A stretch of 35,010 nucleotides of DNA from Streptomyces anulatus. Its GTDB lineage: Bacteria; Actinomycetota; Actinomycetes; Streptomycetales; Streptomycetaceae. Position 1 is the first letter of the stretch; each line of letters opens with the position of its first letter. The stretch is from the NCBI RefSeq assembly GCF_000721175.1, contig NZ_JOEZ01000050.1, positions 1-35,010 on the forward strand, written 5' to 3'. Below are positions 1 to 7,853 of this stretch, piece by piece. The notes beneath the pieces were generated by a model, which searched no databases, was not told the origin of the DNA, and saw nothing but the letters and a program-made list of their open reading frames with translations. Position numbers and translations under genes: made by a program.

Positions 1-1
1 C

Positions 2-46
2 GTCGTCCCCCAGCTCACCGAAGAGATCAACAACCGCAAGGGCTGA
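2..46 (+). CDS. C-terminal tail of an upstream gene, unidentified
   Basis: An open frame enters from the left edge and stops at TGA 44-46. It encodes only the last 14 residues, ending in EEINNRKG. This is too short to identify a family. It reads in the same direction as the aldolase-like gene that follows and is separated from it by a strong terminator, so the two are probably separate transcripts. It is called coding because of the terminator just downstream and the clean in-frame stop. Confidence 0.6.
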   Translation, partial: VVPQLTEEINNRKG

Positions 47-65
47 CCCCCGGCGAACAGACCCG

Positions 66-103
66 CCCTGGGCCGCACGGTGAACCCACCGTGCGGCCCA
101 GGG
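66..103 (+). terminator. Rho-independent-type hairpin
   Basis: There is a perfect 17-bp inverted repeat (66-82 with 87-103) around a 4-base loop. It starts 20 bases after the stop of the gene entering from the left. No U-tract follows, as is usual for Streptomyces terminators. Confidence 0.85.
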
Positions 104-119
104 TCGTTCCGGGCGACCA

Positions 120-146
120 TTGACGCAGGTCGAGTGGCCTTATAAC
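120..146 (+). promoter_or_regulatory. Possible promoter and operator for the aldolase-like gene
   Basis: TTGACG (120-125) and TATAAC (141-146) resemble -35 and -10 boxes, but the spacer is only 15 bases. Just downstream, TTCCAGGAA (167-175) is a perfect 9-base palindrome between the promoter and the ribosome binding site and could be an operator. Both readings are inference from motifs alone. Confidence 0.4.
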
Positions 147-207
147 TTCACTATACGGATTGTTGATTCCAGGAAGCGGAAACAACGAGAGCGTGGAGGG
201 TACGGTC

Positions 208-1506
208 ATGGGTCAGCAGGAGAAGGTGGCAACGAGCCTCGCCGGTGCGGTCAGCGAGGAGATCAGTGCCTCCCTCACGGCGGTCGACGCGGAACTAGCC
301 CGCCGCTACCCAGGTGATCCCGGCACCCGCCAGCCCGTGCACACCGTCTACGTACCCGGTGACGTCTACGAGCCCGGCACGCTGCGCTCCTGGGGCGACC
401 AGGCGCTGGCCGCCCTCGACGAACACGCCCCCGACGCCGCCTCGTTCGCGGCCGTCCTCGGTATCCCCGCGGAACTGGCCGGGCCGGTCCACGACCGCGT
501 ACGCGCCAAGCTGGAGCGCGAGCCCGTCGAGGACCTGCGCATCGACTTCGAGGACGGCTACGGCCCCCGCCCGGACGCCGAGGAGGACGAGGCCGCCGCC
601 CGCGCCGCCCGGCTGGTCTTCGAGGCGTACGCGAACGGCACGGCGGCTCCGTACATGGGCATCCGGATGAAGTGCATGGAAGCCGGTGTACGCGACCGGG
701 GCATCCGCACCACTGACGTCTTCCTCAGCGGGCTGATGGCGGCCGGCGGGCTCCCCGAAGGGCTCGTGCTGACCCTGCCGAAGGTCACGTACCCCGAGCA
801 GGTCACCGCCTTCGTCCAGCTTCTCGAAGCCTTCGAGGAGGCCCACGGTCTGGACGCCGGGCGCATCGGCTTCGAGATCCAGATCGAGACCAGCCAGTCG
901 ATCCTCGCCGCCGACGGGACCGCCGCCGTCGCCCGCATGATCGACGCGGCGCAGGGCCGGGCGACCGGCCTGCACTACGGCACCTTCGACTACAGCGCCT
1001 GCGTCGGCGTCAGCGCCGCCTACCAGGCCGGCGACCACCCGGCCGCCGACCACGCCAAGGCCGTCATGCAGGTCGCCGCCGCCGGCACCGGCGTACGCGT
1101 CTCCGACGGTTCCACCAACGTCCTTCCCGTCGGCCCGGCCTCCCAGGTCCACGAGGCCTGGCGGCTCCACTACGGCCTCACCCGCCGCGCTCTGGCCCGC
1201 GCCTACTACCAGGGCTGGGACATGCACCCCGGTCACCTGCCGACGCGGTACGCGGCCGTCTACACCTTCTACCGCGAGGGTCTGGAGCCCGCCGCCGCCC
1301 GGCTCGCCGCGTACGTCGCCAAGGCCGGCGGTGACGTCATGGACGAGCCCGCCACCGCCAAGGCCCTCAGCGGCTACCTGCTGCGCGGCATCGACTGCGG
1401 CGCGCTGGACACCGCCGAGGTCGCCCGGCTGACCGGCCTGACCCGCGTGGACCTGGACGCCTTCGCCTCGCCGCGCCGGGGAGACCTGACGGTCACCGCT
1501 CCGTAA
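208..1506 (+). CDS. CitE/HpcH-like aldolase-lyase family protein (DUF6986 type)
   Basis: A 432-residue protein resembling the HpcH/HpaI and citrate-lyase-beta TIM-barrel superfamily, which cleaves or forms C-C bonds in CoA thioesters or oxo acids using Mg2+. Seen in the sequence: an acidic motif RIDFEDGYG (residues 111-119), the strand GFEIQIETSQS with its conserved Glu, and GTFDYSAC, all expected around the metal site. The start chosen is ATG 208 because GGAGGG (195-200) sits 7 bases upstream; the in-frame ATG at 160 has no ribosome site. There is no membrane segment or signal, so it is cytoplasmic. From memory, such proteins in actinomycetes often lie near malate synthase or allantoin catabolism genes, but nothing here proves that. 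The exact substrate is unknown. Confidence 0.8.
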   Translation: MGQQEKVATSLAGAVSEEISASLTAVDAELARRYPGDPGTRQPVHTVYVPGDVYEPGTLRSWGDQALAALDEHAPDAASFAAVLGIPAELAGPVHDRVRAKLEREPVEDLRIDFEDGYGPRPDAEEDEAAARAARLVFEAYANGTAAPYMGIRMKCMEAGVRDRGIRTTDVFLSGLMAAGGLPEGLVLTLPKVTYPEQVTAFVQLLEAFEEAHGLDAGRIGFEIQIETSQSILAADGTAAVARMIDAAQGRATGLHYGTFDYSACVGVSAAYQAGDHPAADHAKAVMQVAAAGTGVRVSDGSTNVLPVGPASQVHEAWRLHYGLTRRALARAYYQGWDMHPGHLPTRYAAVYTFYREGLEPAAARLAAYVAKAGGDVMDEPATAKALSGYLLRGIDCGALDTAEVARLTGLTRVDLDAFASPRRGDLTVTAP

Positions 1507-1591
1507 GGCGCTTCCCCGGAGCGCCCGCACGACCCGGCCGTCGCCCCTGTCGGTGATGCGGGGCGTCGAACGCCGTCCCGGTCGGACCTCT

Positions 1592-1634
1592 GGTCGCCGT
1601 CCCCGCGCCCGGAAGCGGCGCGGGGGCGGCGACC
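1592..1634. terminator. Bidirectional terminator between convergent genes
   Basis: An 18-bp stem (1592-1609 with 1617-1634, one G-T pair) around a 7-base loop lies between the stop of the aldolase-like gene (+) and the stop of the lectin gene (-). A smaller 6-bp hairpin at 1507-1525 directly follows the aldolase-like stop. Confidence 0.8.
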
Positions 1635-1643
1635 ACGGTCAGG

Positions 1644-2504
1644 TCAGGCGAGGGCGAACCGCTTCCAGGCCTGGGCGCCGGTGCCGTTGCACTCGTGGAT
1701 CTGTACCCGGACCCCGTTGGCGAAGTCCGCGTAGGGCACGTCGAGGCACTTGCCGGACCGGGGATTGGTGAAGGCGTCCGGGGTGGGCTCGTCGTAGTGC
1801 CACTGCTGGGCGCCGGTGCCGTTGCACGTGTAGATCTGCACCTTGGTGCCGTTGGCGATTCCCGCCTCGGCCACGTCCAGGCACTTGCCGGAGTTCGGGT
1901 TCACCAAGGTGCCCGCGGGCGTGACCTGCCAGATCTGGCCCGGAGAGCCGTTGCAGTCCCACAACTGCACCGGCGTGGCGTTCTCCTTGCCCGCGCCGCT
2001 CACATCCAGGCAGTGCGCGCCACCGTCGGGGCTGTAGGTGGACCGGGCGGGCGTGGCCTCCGGCCCGGTCACGGAGAACGTGCACCACGCGGACCAGGCG
2101 GACGGGCCGGCGGGGCCCTCGGCGCGGATCCGCCACTGGTAGTCGCCCGGACTGAAGGTGCTGGTGGGGAGTTGGATGTCCCACCCGTGGCCGAGCGGCC
2201 CCGTGCTGACCGGGAGGGTCCGGAACGGCTGTTCGCCCAGGCGCGCGAGTTCCAGCGTCCCGCCCAGGTCGGGCCGGGGGTCCAGGCCCTTGACCGAGGC
2301 GGCGAACAGTGCTCCGAACGTGTTGGTCGTGCTGAACGCAGGCTGGGACTGACCACCACAGAGCTGGAAGCCCGCGTAGGGGCCGTCGGAGATCCGCAAG
2401 GTCTCCGGCACATCGGCCGTCGGGGCCGCCGACGCGGTGGCGGGAACGCCAAGGAAGGTGGCCAGGCCCAGGGCCGCCGTGGCCACGGAACGTATGCCTC
2501 TCAT
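1644..2504 (-). CDS. Secreted ricin-B-type (beta-trefoil) lectin protein
   Basis: A 286-residue protein with a Sec signal peptide: MRGIR, then a hydrophobic stretch to about residue 20 and a likely cut after ASA at residue 26. The mature N-terminal part (about 30-150) looks beta-rich and ends near WSAWCTFSV, perhaps a fibronectin-III-like module. The C-terminal 130 residues form a ricin-B trefoil: three repeats each contain CLDV and end in a Q-x-W signature (QIW, QQW, QAW), the classic carbohydrate-binding pattern. No catalytic domain is visible, so it probably binds extracellular polysaccharide rather than cutting it. The start is ATG 2504 with GGAG about 7 bases upstream; the frame runs further upstream, but only this start gives a signal peptide. 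It is a single gene with terminators on both sides. Confidence 0.85.
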   Translation of the reverse strand: MRGIRSVATAALGLATFLGVPATASAAPTADVPETLRISDGPYAGFQLCGGQSQPAFSTTNTFGALFAASVKGLDPRPDLGGTLELARLGEQPFRTLPVSTGPLGHGWDIQLPTSTFSPGDYQWRIRAEGPAGPSAWSAWCTFSVTGPEATPARSTYSPDGGAHCLDVSGAGKENATPVQLWDCNGSPGQIWQVTPAGTLVNPNSGKCLDVAEAGIANGTKVQIYTCNGTGAQQWHYDEPTPDAFTNPRSGKCLDVPYADFANGVRVQIHECNGTGAQAWKRFALA

Positions 2505-2597
2505 GCTTACTCCGTCGAAAGATCGAATATTCGGCTGATGAGAAGAGTGCACATCGTGGAACACCCGTGTGTCTGCGGTGGTGGCGCCCCGTAAGAA

Positions 2598-2649
2598 TTC
2601 CGTCATCTCTACGGATCAGCCGCGCGGCCGATCCGTGGAGATGACGGAA
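2598..2649 (-). terminator. Long hairpin after the CGNR gene
   Basis: There is a 20-bp inverted repeat (2598-2617 with 2630-2649, one G-T pair). The loop itself contains a GC palindrome. It lies 166 bases downstream of the CGNR gene stop and upstream of the lectin gene, so it should separate the two transcripts. Confidence 0.7.
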
Positions 2650-2815
2650 CGGCCGCGTGGCGAGGAGGCCGACAGGCCCGGTATGCGTGACGAGTTCCGG
2701 TCCGCTCGCAGCGTCTGCCTGCCATCAGTCGCATCCCGACGCTGCCTGGCGGGGACCGCCGTTCCGTTCGAAACCGCCGGGAGCATCAGTCCCCGGACGG
2801 GCCCCCGTCCGGAAG

Positions 2816-3376
2816 TCAGGCCGGTCCTCGGGCTTCCCGGCGTGCGGTCGCGCCGCCACGGGCGCGGTAGGCGCGCATCTTGTGCCGTGCGCCGCACACG
2901 TCCATGTCACACCAGAGGCCGTTCGACGACGGCGCCCGGTCGTAGAAGATCCAGCGGCACTCCGGGGCCGCGCAGGCCTTGAGGCGGTGGGCGTGACGCC
3001 CGGTCAGGCCGTGGATCAGGAGGGCCTCGAGCACCGGGCGGACCACCTCCGCCACCGCCCCGCCGGAGGCCGGCCGGAGGGTGAGCGTGCCGTCGGGGCT
3101 TACGGCCGGAGCGCCCGCGACCGAGGCGACGAGCCGGTTGAGGGCGTCGACCGCCTCCGGCGAGGTCCGGTCCACCAGGAAGGCCCGCAGGGTCTCCCGC
3201 GCCTCCGCGAGCGACGCCAGCTCTCCGGGATCGACCGGCGCCGGGAAGCCGTGCGCACCGAGCCATCGGGCCGCCGTCTCCGGCCGGGCCAGGTCGTCCT
3301 CGTCGTGGAGGTGGGTGGCCGTGTTGCAGAACTCCTCGACGAGTGCGAGCTCCGCGGGTGCAGGGTTCCTTCGCAT
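2816..3376 (-). CDS. CGNR zinc-finger regulator with ABATE-like N-terminus
   Basis: A 186-residue protein of the CGNR family, presumed DNA-binding transcription factors of actinobacteria. The N-terminal part (about 1-120) matches the ABATE (stress-induced activator) type, with an early FCNTA motif and a helical body. The C-terminal zinc finger has C135, C140, C156 and C161, with FYDRAPSSNG between the pairs. The signature CGNR reads CGAR here (161-164), so the Asn that gives the family its name is replaced while all four Cys remain. The start is ATG 3376; GTG 3382 is an in-frame alternative, and neither has a clear ribosome site. It is divergent from the hydrolase at 3479 with about 100 bases between, so it may control that gene. 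That link is inference. Confidence 0.85.
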   Translation of the reverse strand: MRRNPAPAELALVEEFCNTATHLHDEDDLARPETAARWLGAHGFPAPVDPGELASLAEARETLRAFLVDRTSPEAVDALNRLVASVAGAPAVSPDGTLTLRPASGGAVAEVVRPVLEALLIHGLTGRHAHRLKACAAPECRWIFYDRAPSSNGLWCDMDVCGARHKMRAYRARGGATARREARGPA

Positions 3377-3478
3377 GATCACTACTTTATCAAGGTTACC
3401 GACAATCGTTCTTTGCTGGTAACGTCGAGGAGTACCGGCGGGGCCGGCCCCTCCCACCCGCACCTCAGGAGGCACGCC

Positions 3479-4311
3479 ATGAACGGGAATCTGACCAGGA
3501 CGTTCGATACTCCGGACGGAGCGGTGCGCTGGGACGTGCTGGGGGAGGGGGAGCCGGTCGTCCTGCTGCACGGCACCCCGTTCTCCTCGCTCCTGTGGCG
3601 CGACATCGCACCGGCGCTCGCCCGCGACCACCGCGTCCACCTCTGGGACCTGCTCGGGTTCGGGCAGTCGGAACAGCGCGACGGGCAGGACGTCGGCCCG
3701 GCGGCGCAGGCGAAGGTGTTCACCCGGCTCCTGGAGCACTGGGGGCTGGAGCGCCCGCGCGTGATCGCCCATGACATCGGCGGGGCCGTGGCCCTGCGGG
3801 CGCTGCTCCTGGAGGGTGCGCGGTACGCGGACCTCACCCTGGTTGACGCGGTGGCCTGCGGGGACTGGGGGACCGGGCTCTCCGGCTGATCAGGGAGAAC
3901 GCCCACATCTTCGAGCAGCTCCCCGGTTACGCCCACGAGGCGCTGGTCGAGAGTCATCTGCGCCACGCCACCCACACCGGCCACCGGCCGGACGTGCTGG
4001 CCGCCCATGTCGATCCGTGGCGCGGCGAGCGCGGCCGGGCCGCGTACTACCGCCAGTACCGGCAGGCCGAGCAGGCTGCCACCGACGAGTTCCAGCACCT
4101 GCTGGGGACCGTGCCGGTGCCGACCCGGATCATCTGGGGGCGCGAGGACCGGTTCCTGCCGCCGTCCTTCGCCGAGCAGCTGCACGCACTGATCCCGCAC
4201 TCCGAGCTGCACTGGATCGAGGGCGCGGGCCACACGGTGCAGGAGGACGCTCCCGCGCGACTGCTGGACCTGCTGACCCGGGAGTTCCGCTTGGTCGGCA
4301 CCGGAGGCTGA
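3479..4311 (+). pseudogene. Alpha/beta hydrolase with Asp nucleophile, frameshifted
   Basis: This is an alpha/beta hydrolase in two frames. The first frame (3479-3889, 136 residues) carries the oxyanion HG (31-32) and the nucleophile elbow AHDIGG with Asp99, as in epoxide hydrolases and haloalkane or fluoroacetate dehalogenases. It stops early at TGA 3887. The rest of the fold continues in the next frame from about 3875 (RALRLIREN, EQLPGYAHEAL) to TGA 4309-4311, with the acid Asp in WGREDRF and the His in GAGHTVQ. Restoring one base between about 3865 and 3880, a G-rich stretch, would give one protein of about 277 residues with a full catalytic triad. ATG 3479 follows AGGAGG. It is either a recent mutation or a base-call error in the G run. 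It lies beside a divergent CGNR regulator. Confidence 0.8.
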
Positions 4312-4390
4312 CGGATCCCGGGGCTCGCGGGGCGGGCGGCGCCCGGGTCCTCGTACGGGAGGGGCCTCGGGCAGGCGGCCCCGACGGGCC

Positions 4391-5419
4391 TCAGGCGGGG
4401 GGCAGTTCGCCCGAACCGCGAGGGATCAGCGTCGTCGGCAGCTCCACCCGAGCCGTGGCGTGGTCCGCCCCGTCGAGGCGGCGGAAGAGATGTTCGGCGG
4501 CGGTCCGGCCGACCGCCGCCGCGTCCTGCGAGATCACGGTGATGCCGAGCAGGTCGGCCAGCTCGATGTCGTCGAACCCCACCAGCGCCACCGGCCGCTC
4601 CCGCTCCGCGATCACCCGGACCGCCGTCACCGTCACCCGGTTGTTGCCCGCGAACAGGGCGGTGACCGGTTCGGGTCCGCCGAGCATCTCCTCGGCGGCG
4701 GCCCGCACCCGCTCCGGCTCGGTGGAGCCGAGGGAGACCCAGCCGTCCTCGACGGTGATGCCCGCGTCCGCCATGGCGGCGTGATAGCCGCGCAGTCGCT
4801 CGGTGGCCGTGTGAATCCGCGGCTGGTCGCCGATGAAGCCGATCCTGCGGTGGCCGTGCGCGATGAGGTGCGCCACGCCCTCCCTGGCTCCGCCGAAGCT
4901 GTCGGAGAGCACCATGTCGACGTCCACATGGCCCGCCGGGCGGTCCACGAAGACCGTCGCGATGCCCGCCTTGATCTCCGGCTCCAGATAGCGGTGGTCG
5001 TCGCCCGCCGGGATCACGATCAGGCCGTCCACGCGGCGCGCGCACAGCGCCAGCACCAACTCCTGCTCCCGCTCCGGATCCTCGGCGCTGGAACCGTTGA
5101 TCAGCAGCGCCCCGTGCGCGCGGGCGACCTCCTCCACCGCACGGCTCAGCGGACCGTAGAACGGGTCCGCCAGATCCTCCAGGACCAGTCCGATGGATGC
5201 CGTGCGGCCCTTGCGCAGCACACGGGCGCTGTCGTTGCGGCGGAATCCGAGCGCGTCGATCGCCTCCTGCACGCGGCGCTCGGTGTCGGGCGTTACACCG
5301 GGCTCGCTGTTCACCACCCGGGAGACCGTCTTCAGGCCGACTCCGGCGCGGGCCGCCACGTCCTTCATGGTCGGCCGGTTGCCGTAGCGGGTCTCGGAAT
5401 GACGGGTGGTCCGGTCCAC
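4391..5419 (-). CDS. LacI-family transcriptional regulator
   Basis: A 342-residue LacI/GalR-type repressor. The N-terminal helix-turn-helix is clear (TMKDVAARAGVGLKTVSRVV, from about residue 17), followed by the hinge and a periplasmic-binding-protein-like sugar sensor (SIGLVLEDLADPFYG, then GFDDIELADLLG near the end). The start chosen is GTG 5419, preceded by AGGA 8 bases upstream; ATG 5368 lies directly at the HTH and has no ribosome site. It is divergent from the ROK kinase at 5626. A perfect palindrome between them is the likely operator and overlaps this gene's own -35 box, so it probably represses both genes until a sugar or sugar phosphate binds. The ligand is not predictable from sequence. 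Confidence 0.9.
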   Translation of the reverse strand: MDRTTRHSETRYGNRPTMKDVAARAGVGLKTVSRVVNSEPGVTPDTERRVQEAIDALGFRRNDSARVLRKGRTASIGLVLEDLADPFYGPLSRAVEEVARAHGALLINGSSAEDPEREQELVLALCARRVDGLIVIPAGDDHRYLEPEIKAGIATVFVDRPAGHVDVDMVLSDSFGGAREGVAHLIAHGHRRIGFIGDQPRIHTATERLRGYHAAMADAGITVEDGWVSLGSTEPERVRAAAEEMLGGPEPVTALFAGNNRVTVTAVRVIAERERPVALVGFDDIELADLLGITVISQDAAAVGRTAAEHLFRRLDGADHATARVELPTTLIPRGSGELPPA

Positions 5420-5523
5420 GTGCGCTGTCCTGTCGTCGGATACGGGCGGGGCTGCGGTGCTCCGGCCGGGTCCGAGCGGGGCCGAGTAGGGCGCCGCGGG
5501 GGTGGTCGGAGGCTGTGGCGTCG

Positions 5524-5550
5524 AGCATAGGTCCTGGACAACGTTGTCAA
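5524..5550. promoter_or_regulatory. LacI-type operator over divergent promoter region
   Basis: GACAACGTTGTC (5537-5548) is a perfect 12-base palindrome with a central CG, typical of LacI-family operators. On the minus strand, TTGACA (5550-5545) and TATGCT (5529-5524), 15 bases apart, form a plausible promoter for the regulator, with the palindrome over its -35. On the plus strand, TTGTCA (5544-5549) could be the -35 of the ROK gene. Binding is inferred, not shown. Confidence 0.7.
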
Positions 5551-5625
5551 CAGAATGGAGACTGTGCAGACTGTGGACGGAACCCGCAGGTCCCGCCCCT
5601 TCACCGATCCGGAGAGCCCACACCG

Positions 5626-6555
5626 ATGCATACCGACCTCGTCGCCGCGCTCGACATCGGCGGCACCAAGATCGCCGGCGCGTTGGTGGACGGAGACGGG
5701 TCCCTCCTCGTACGGGCGCAGCGGCCGACGCCCGCGCGGGAGGGCGCCGAGGCGGTCATGGGGGCCGTGGACGAGGTACTGGGCGAGCTGATGGCCTCGC
5801 CGCTGTGGGGCCGCGCCGGCTCCGTGGGCATCGGCAGCGCCGGTCCTGTGGACGCCGCCGCCGGTACGGTCAGCCCGGTCAACGTCCCCGGCTGGCGGGA
5901 CTTTCCGCTGGTGGAGCGGGTGCACAAGACGGCGGGCGGACTGTCGGTCGCGCTGGTCGGCGACGGGGTCGCGATGACGGCCGCCGAGCACTGGCTCGGT
6001 GCGGCCCGCGGTTACGACAACGCGCTCTGCCTCGTCGTGTCGACGGGCGTCGGCGGCGGCCTGGTCCTCGGTGGCACCCTGCGGCCCGGCCCCTCGGGCA
6101 ACGCCGGGCACATCGGCCACATCAGCGTCGACCTGGACGGCGACCCGTGCCCCTGCGGTGCGCGCGGCTGTGTCGAAGGCATCGCCAGCGGCCCCAACAT
6201 CGCCCGCCGCGCCCTGGCGAACGGCTGGCGGCCCGGCCCGGACGGCGACGCGACGGCCGCCGCGGTGGCCGTCGCCGCCCGCGCCGGGGACCCGGTCGCC
6301 ATCGCCTCCTACGAGCGAGCGGCCCAGGCGCTGGCCGCCGGCATCGCCGCCACCGCCACCCTGGCCGACCTCGACATCGCGGTGGTCGGCGGGGGCGTGG
6401 CCGGGGCCGGCGACGTGCTGTTCGTGCCGCTGCGCCGCAGCCTGCGCGAGTACGCCACGCTCTCCTACCTCCGACGGCTGACGGTGGCGCCCGCCGTGAT
6501 GGGCACCGACGCGGGTCTGGTCGGGGCCGCGGCCGCGGCCATCGCGCTGCGCTAG
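5626..6555 (+). CDS. ROK-family sugar kinase (glucokinase-like)
   Basis: A 309-residue cytoplasmic ROK kinase that would phosphorylate a sugar or amino sugar with ATP. Seen: the phosphate-binding DIGGTKIAGALV near the start, the second glycine-rich block STGVGGGLVLGG, and the ROK zinc motif CPCGARGC. No DNA-binding domain is present, so it is an enzyme rather than a regulator. Where many ROK kinases have E-x-G-H before the zinc site, this one reads GNAGHIGHI; I believe this variant occurs in actinobacterial relatives. ATG 5626 is preceded by GGAG at 5611. It is divergent from the LacI gene and shares its operator, so expression is probably sugar-induced. The substrate could be glucose, N-acetylmannosamine or another hexose; no transporter lies next to it. 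Confidence 0.85.
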   Translation: MHTDLVAALDIGGTKIAGALVDGDGSLLVRAQRPTPAREGAEAVMGAVDEVLGELMASPLWGRAGSVGIGSAGPVDAAAGTVSPVNVPGWRDFPLVERVHKTAGGLSVALVGDGVAMTAAEHWLGAARGYDNALCLVVSTGVGGGLVLGGTLRPGPSGNAGHIGHISVDLDGDPCPCGARGCVEGIASGPNIARRALANGWRPGPDGDATAAAVAVAARAGDPVAIASYERAAQALAAGIAATATLADLDIAVVGGGVAGAGDVLFVPLRRSLREYATLSYLRRLTVAPAVMGTDAGLVGAAAAAIALR

Positions 6556-6582
6556 AGACTGTCGTCAACAGCTTCCGGGGAA

Positions 6583-6607
6583 GCGCCCGGTCCGTCAGGC
6601 CGGGCGC
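6583..6607 (+). terminator. Terminator after the ROK kinase
   Basis: The inverted repeat GCGCCCGG / CCGGGCGC (6583-6590 with 6600-6607) begins 28 bases after the ROK stop. The remaining stretch to 6773 holds no gene I can support. Confidence 0.6.
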
Positions 6608-6773
6608 CCCCTGGGCCACCCCTCGCGCATCCTGTCCGACCCCCCATCGCGGCCTCATGCACGGCCCCCGATCGCGCCAGATGACCGCATCCGGCCAACG
6701 CCGTCGCCGCCGCGGGGTTTCCGCGGCAGGGTGTTGCGGGCAAGCCACAGGGGGCTACGGAAGAGGGGGAACC

Positions 6774-7811
6774 GTGATCGTCTGGATCAACGGTGCGTTC
6801 AGTGCGGGCAAGACCAGCGCCGCGGGCGAACTGATCGATCTGATCCCGAACAGCACGCTGTACGACCCGGAGGTCACCGGCGCGGGGCTGCGCGGTCTGC
6901 TGCCGCAGAAGAGGCTCGCCGAGGTCACCGACTACCAGGACCTGCCGATCTGGCGGCGGCTCGTGGTGGACACGGCGGCAGCGTTGCTCGCCGAGGTGCC
7001 CGGGGTGCTGGTGGTGCCGATGACGCTGCTGCGACAGGAGTACCGCGACGAGATCTTCGGAGGGCTCGCCTCCCGGCGCATCGCCGTCCGGCATGTGGCG
7101 CTCTCACCTGAGGAAACGATCCTGCGCAGCCGGATCGCGGCCCGTGAGGAGTTTCCCGGCGACGAGGAACAGAGCGAGCGGGTGCGCCGGTGGGCGTACG
7201 AGCACATCGGGCCGTACCGTGACGCCCTCGGCTGGATCACCGAGGACGCCCATGTGGTCGACAACAGCGCTCTCACACCCCGTGAGACCGCCGAGCGGAT
7301 CGCGGACGCCGTGCGCACCGGGAGGGCCGCGCCGTGCCCGATCGTCCAGAGCCCCGATCCGACCGCCGAGACGGTGGCCGCCGGGGTGCTGCTCTTCGAC
7401 GAACAGGACCGGGTGCTGCTCGTCGACCCCACGTACAAACCGGGGTGGGAGTTCCCCGGCGGGGTCGTGGAGGCGGGCGAGGCACCCGCCCAGGCGGGGA
7501 TCCGTGAGGTCGCCGAGGAGATAGGGCTCCGCCTCGACCGGGTCCCCACCCTGCTGCTCGTCGACTGGGAGTCGCCCGCACCGCCCGGCTACGGCGGACT
7601 GCGCTTCCTCTTCGACGGCGGCCTGGTGCGCTCCGAGGACGCCGGCCGGATGCTGCTGCCCGGCTCCGAGCTGCGCGGCTGGCGCTTCGTCACCGAGGAG
7701 GAGGCCGCGGGGATGCTGCCGCCCACCCGGTACGAGCGGCTGCGCTGGGCCCTGCGGGCACGCGAGCGGTCGACGGTGCTCAACCTGGAGGCGGGGGTGC
7801 CGGTGGGCTGA
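6774..7811 (+). CDS. TmrB-like P-loop protein fused to a NUDIX hydrolase
   Basis: A 345-residue two-domain protein. Residues 1-180 are a P-loop ATPase/kinase-like domain with Walker A GAFSAGKT (7-14) at the very start. The opening IVWINGAFSAGKTS and the following LYDPEVTG resemble TmrB, the tunicamycin-resistance ATP-binding protein of Bacillus. Residues about 200-325 are a NUDIX domain with a full box: G230, E236, R244-E245, E248-E249, G251, matching G-x5-E-x7-RE-x2-EE-x-G. Such domains hydrolyse nucleoside diphosphates linked to another group. GTG 6774 has GAGGGGG just upstream. The two activities suggest nucleotide or nucleotide-sugar metabolism, or drug protection, but the substrate is unknown. 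It is monocistronic, with a convergent neighbour 42 bases downstream. Confidence 0.85.
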   Translation: MIVWINGAFSAGKTSAAGELIDLIPNSTLYDPEVTGAGLRGLLPQKRLAEVTDYQDLPIWRRLVVDTAAALLAEVPGVLVVPMTLLRQEYRDEIFGGLASRRIAVRHVALSPEETILRSRIAAREEFPGDEEQSERVRRWAYEHIGPYRDALGWITEDAHVVDNSALTPRETAERIADAVRTGRAAPCPIVQSPDPTAETVAAGVLLFDEQDRVLLVDPTYKPGWEFPGGVVEAGEAPAQAGIREVAEEIGLRLDRVPTLLLVDWESPAPPGYGGLRFLFDGGLVRSEDAGRMLLPGSELRGWRFVTEEEAAGMLPPTRYERLRWALRARERSTVLNLEAGVPVG

Positions 7812-7853
7812 GCGGCGCGCCCGGCTTCACGGCCGGCCTCCACACGGACGCCC

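Noticed and set aside
295..1530. Long minus-strand open frame opposite the aldolase-like gene
   Set aside because: It is a shadow caused by the GC-rich third positions of the plus-strand gene; the protein is Gly/Val/Arg-rich with no motif.
3864..3880. Programmed -1 frameshifting as explanation for the split hydrolase
   Set aside because: The G run is not in a standard X-XXY-YYZ slippery context, no downstream stem was evident, and hydrolases of this type are not known to use recoding.
4047..5528. 493-codon minus-strand open frame over the LacI gene
   Set aside because: The LacI frame contains clear HTH and sensor motifs; this frame is Arg/Gly/Ala-rich and has none.
6554..6570. Second LacI-like site after the ROK kinase (CTGTCGTCAACAG)
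   Set aside because: Only the outer four bases on each side are symmetric, and it lies downstream of the gene, so it is too weak to call.
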